Positions 5,637-6,957 of a stretch of 6,957 nt of DNA are shown here, in pieces. Source of the stretch: an uncultured Synechococcus sp. (GTDB lineage: Bacteria; Cyanobacteriota; Cyanobacteriia; PCC-6307; Cyanobiaceae); assembly GCA_913040905.1 (NCBI GenBank), contig CAJWIC010000072.1, positions 1 through 6,957 on the forward strand, in the 5' to 3' direction. A program made the translations under genes and the position numbers. The notes below the pieces were generated by a model, which had not been told where the DNA came from, searched no databases, and saw only the letters and a list, made by a program, of their open reading frames with translations. Every line of letters starts with the position of its first letter. Position 1 is the first letter of the stretch.

Positions 5637-6957
5637 CCCCCGCGACGTTCCTTGCGACCTCGTTGAGGTGTGGCTCGAGGCCGGCCGCGAGGGCAGGGTC
5701 TTCACCTACAGCGCTGATGCAGCGCTTGGTTTGCAGGCCGGTGATCTGGTGCGGGTGCAGTTGAGGGGACGCCCTCTGCATGGATTGGTTGTGTCCCGGA
5801 ACTCACCATCCCTGGATTCGACGGTGCCCGGCAACGTGCAGCCCGTCGAAGCTCTGGTGCAGCGGGCGGCTGTCGATTCGCAGTGGCGCCTCTGGCTGGA
5901 GGCTGCGGCGGAACGCTGCCATCTCAGTGCGTTTCGGATGCTGAAAGCGGCTCTTCCTGCCGGATGGCTGGGCCAGGCCCGCAGGGTTTCAGAGGGGCGT
6001 GCCCTGCTGTGGGTGGAGCGATTGCAGCCACCCGAGCCCATTCCCAGTCTCACGCCCCGTCAGCAACAACTCTTAAATGCCCTTGATGCTGCAGGGGCAG
6101 GACTCTGGCAGCGCTCGCTGGAGGCATCGGGGTTCAGCCCTGCCACGGTCCGTTCACTGGAAGCAAAAGGCATGGTTCGCCGTCAGCGGCGCACCGTGCC
6201 CACTGGTAAGCCGTCCACCAAGCCGTTGGAGGCCGCCAGGCCCCTCACCAGCGAGCAGGAGCAGGTGATGCAGCGCTTCAAGGCCATTCCCGAAGGAGAG
6301 GGGATGCTGCTCTGGGGCATCACCGGTTCCGGCAAGACGGAGGTGTATCTCCAGTTGGCGGAGCAGGAGTTGGCGGCCGGCCGCCATGTGCTGATGCTCA
6401 CCCCAGAGATCGGTCTGATTCCTCAGCTGGTGGATCGTTGCCGAGACCGCTTCGGCTCCAGGGTTCTCGAATATCACAGCGGTTGCCGGGACCGTGAGCG
6501 CCTCCAGGTTTGGCGCCGCTGCCTTGAGCCCGATCAGCCTCTCCTGGTGGTGGGAACCCGCTCAGCGGTGTTCATCCCTTTGTCACCACTGGGGCTGGTG
6601 GTGCTCGATGAGGAACACGACAGTTCCTACAAGCAGGACGCGCCGATGCCCTGTTACCACGCCCGGGATCTGGCCTTCGATCGGATCCGCACCGCAGGCG
6701 GGCGTCTGGTGCTGGGCAGCGCCACCCCATCCCTGGATAGCTGGGTGCAACTCCATCCCGATGGGCCCTTGCATTTGGGACGTCTGACCCAGCGGATCTC
6801 GCAACAGTCGCTTCCTCCGGTCCATGTGGTGGACATGCGGCATGAGCTCGCCGATGGACACCGGCGATTGATCAGCCGTCCGCTGATGGATCGCTTGGCC
6901 GCGCTACCGGAGAAGGGGGAACAGGCCGTGATCCTGGTGCCGCGACGGGGCTACAGC
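5614..6957 (+). CDS. priA: Primosomal replication-restart helicase PriA (3' end missing)
   Basis: DNA helicase that recognises stalled forks and D-loops and reloads the replicative helicase. 448 residues are visible and the frame is still open at the window end. Order of parts: N-terminal 3'-DNA-binding domain (about 15-110, beginning DLVEVWLEAGREGRVFTY), a winged-helix segment (about 143-192), then helicase lobe 1 with the Walker A GITGSGKT (235-242, K241), TPEIGL (263-268), GTRSAVF (314-320), Walker B DEEH (332-335) and GSATPS (368-373). The last visible residues, VPRRGYS, are the segment just before the zinc-binding cysteines, so about 300 residues lie outside. ATG 5614 is the only ATG before the conserved N terminus. 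The frame remains open upstream to 5380 but without family-like sequence. No Shine-Dalgarno sequence is present. Confidence 0.96.
   Translation, partial: MKFSDPCNPRDVPCDLVEVWLEAGREGRVFTYSADAALGLQAGDLVRVQLRGRPLHGLVVSRNSPSLDSTVPGNVQPVEALVQRAAVDSQWRLWLEAAAERCHLSAFRMLKAALPAGWLGQARRVSEGRALLWVERLQPPEPIPSLTPRQQQLLNALDAAGAGLWQRSLEASGFSPATVRSLEAKGMVRRQRRTVPTGKPSTKPLEAARPLTSEQEQVMQRFKAIPEGEGMLLWGITGSGKTEVYLQLAEQELAAGRHVLMLTPEIGLIPQLVDRCRDRFGSRVLEYHSGCRDRERLQVWRRCLEPDQPLLVVGTRSAVFIPLSPLGLVVLDEEHDSSYKQDAPMPCYHARDLAFDRIRTAGGRLVLGSATPSLDSWVQLHPDGPLHLGRLTQRISQQSLPPVHVVDMRHELADGHRRLISRPLMDRLAALPEKGEQAVILVPRRGYS

Noticed and set aside
5508..5705. 65-aa minus-strand frame at the rpoD promoter
   Set aside because: Its start lies upstream of the predicted rpoD transcription start and it overlaps the priA N terminus; Arg/Ser-rich shadow translation.

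Overview
The window looks like a piece of a marine Synechococcus/Cyanobium-type (alpha-cyanobacterial) chromosome. The evidence is protein-level: a cyanobacterial-style primary sigma factor, hemC, priA and a family I pyrophosphatase, all GC-rich, closely packed and mostly without Shine-Dalgarno sequences. The genus is inferred from remembered gene content and order; no search was run.

Left part (1-2059). The 3' two-thirds or more of ppa (inorganic pyrophosphatase) enters from the left and ends at a textbook intrinsic terminator (500-525). Facing it on the minus strand is a 296-aa Fe(II)/2-oxoglutarate dioxygenase of the phytanoyl-CoA dioxygenase (PhyH) type. A 151-bp divergent spacer, carrying three copies of the 7-mer TTGTCTC/GAGACAA and an inverted repeat, separates it from a small exported L,D-transpeptidase (YkuD domain).

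Middle (2060-3881). hemC (hydroxymethylbilane synthase) lies on the minus strand. Its stop codon and that of the L,D-transpeptidase are the two halves of a single TGATCA palindrome. Divergent from hemC is a 149-aa protein I cannot name; its pattern recalls the Sm-like small proteins of cyanophages. The 292 bp between it and rpoD hold the most interesting signals. On the minus strand there is a compact candidate small RNA of about 65 nt with its own -10 box, a 5' stem-loop, a CCUCCUCACAC segment (10 of 11 bases of the Yfr1 core motif) and a strong terminator. On the plus strand there is a -10 box, a perfect AAGGAGGT ribosome-binding site and two overlapping tiny reading frames, one ending in a membrane segment.

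Right part (3882-6957). rpoD, the primary sigma factor, is on the minus strand and has an unusual lysine/alanine-rich histone-H1-like N-terminal extension. A 316-bp divergent region separates it from priA (replication-restart helicase, plus strand, cut by the window end). That region contains a good sigma-70-type promoter for rpoD (TTGCAA-N17-TAAAAT), implying a leader of about 300 nt, and a perfect GTTGAC-N9-GTCAAC inverted repeat at the predicted transcription start.

Most named genes are housekeeping: phosphate metabolism, tetrapyrrole synthesis, transcription, replication restart and cell wall. No mobile element, CRISPR array, tRNA or rRNA was seen. The novelty is in the intergenic regions.
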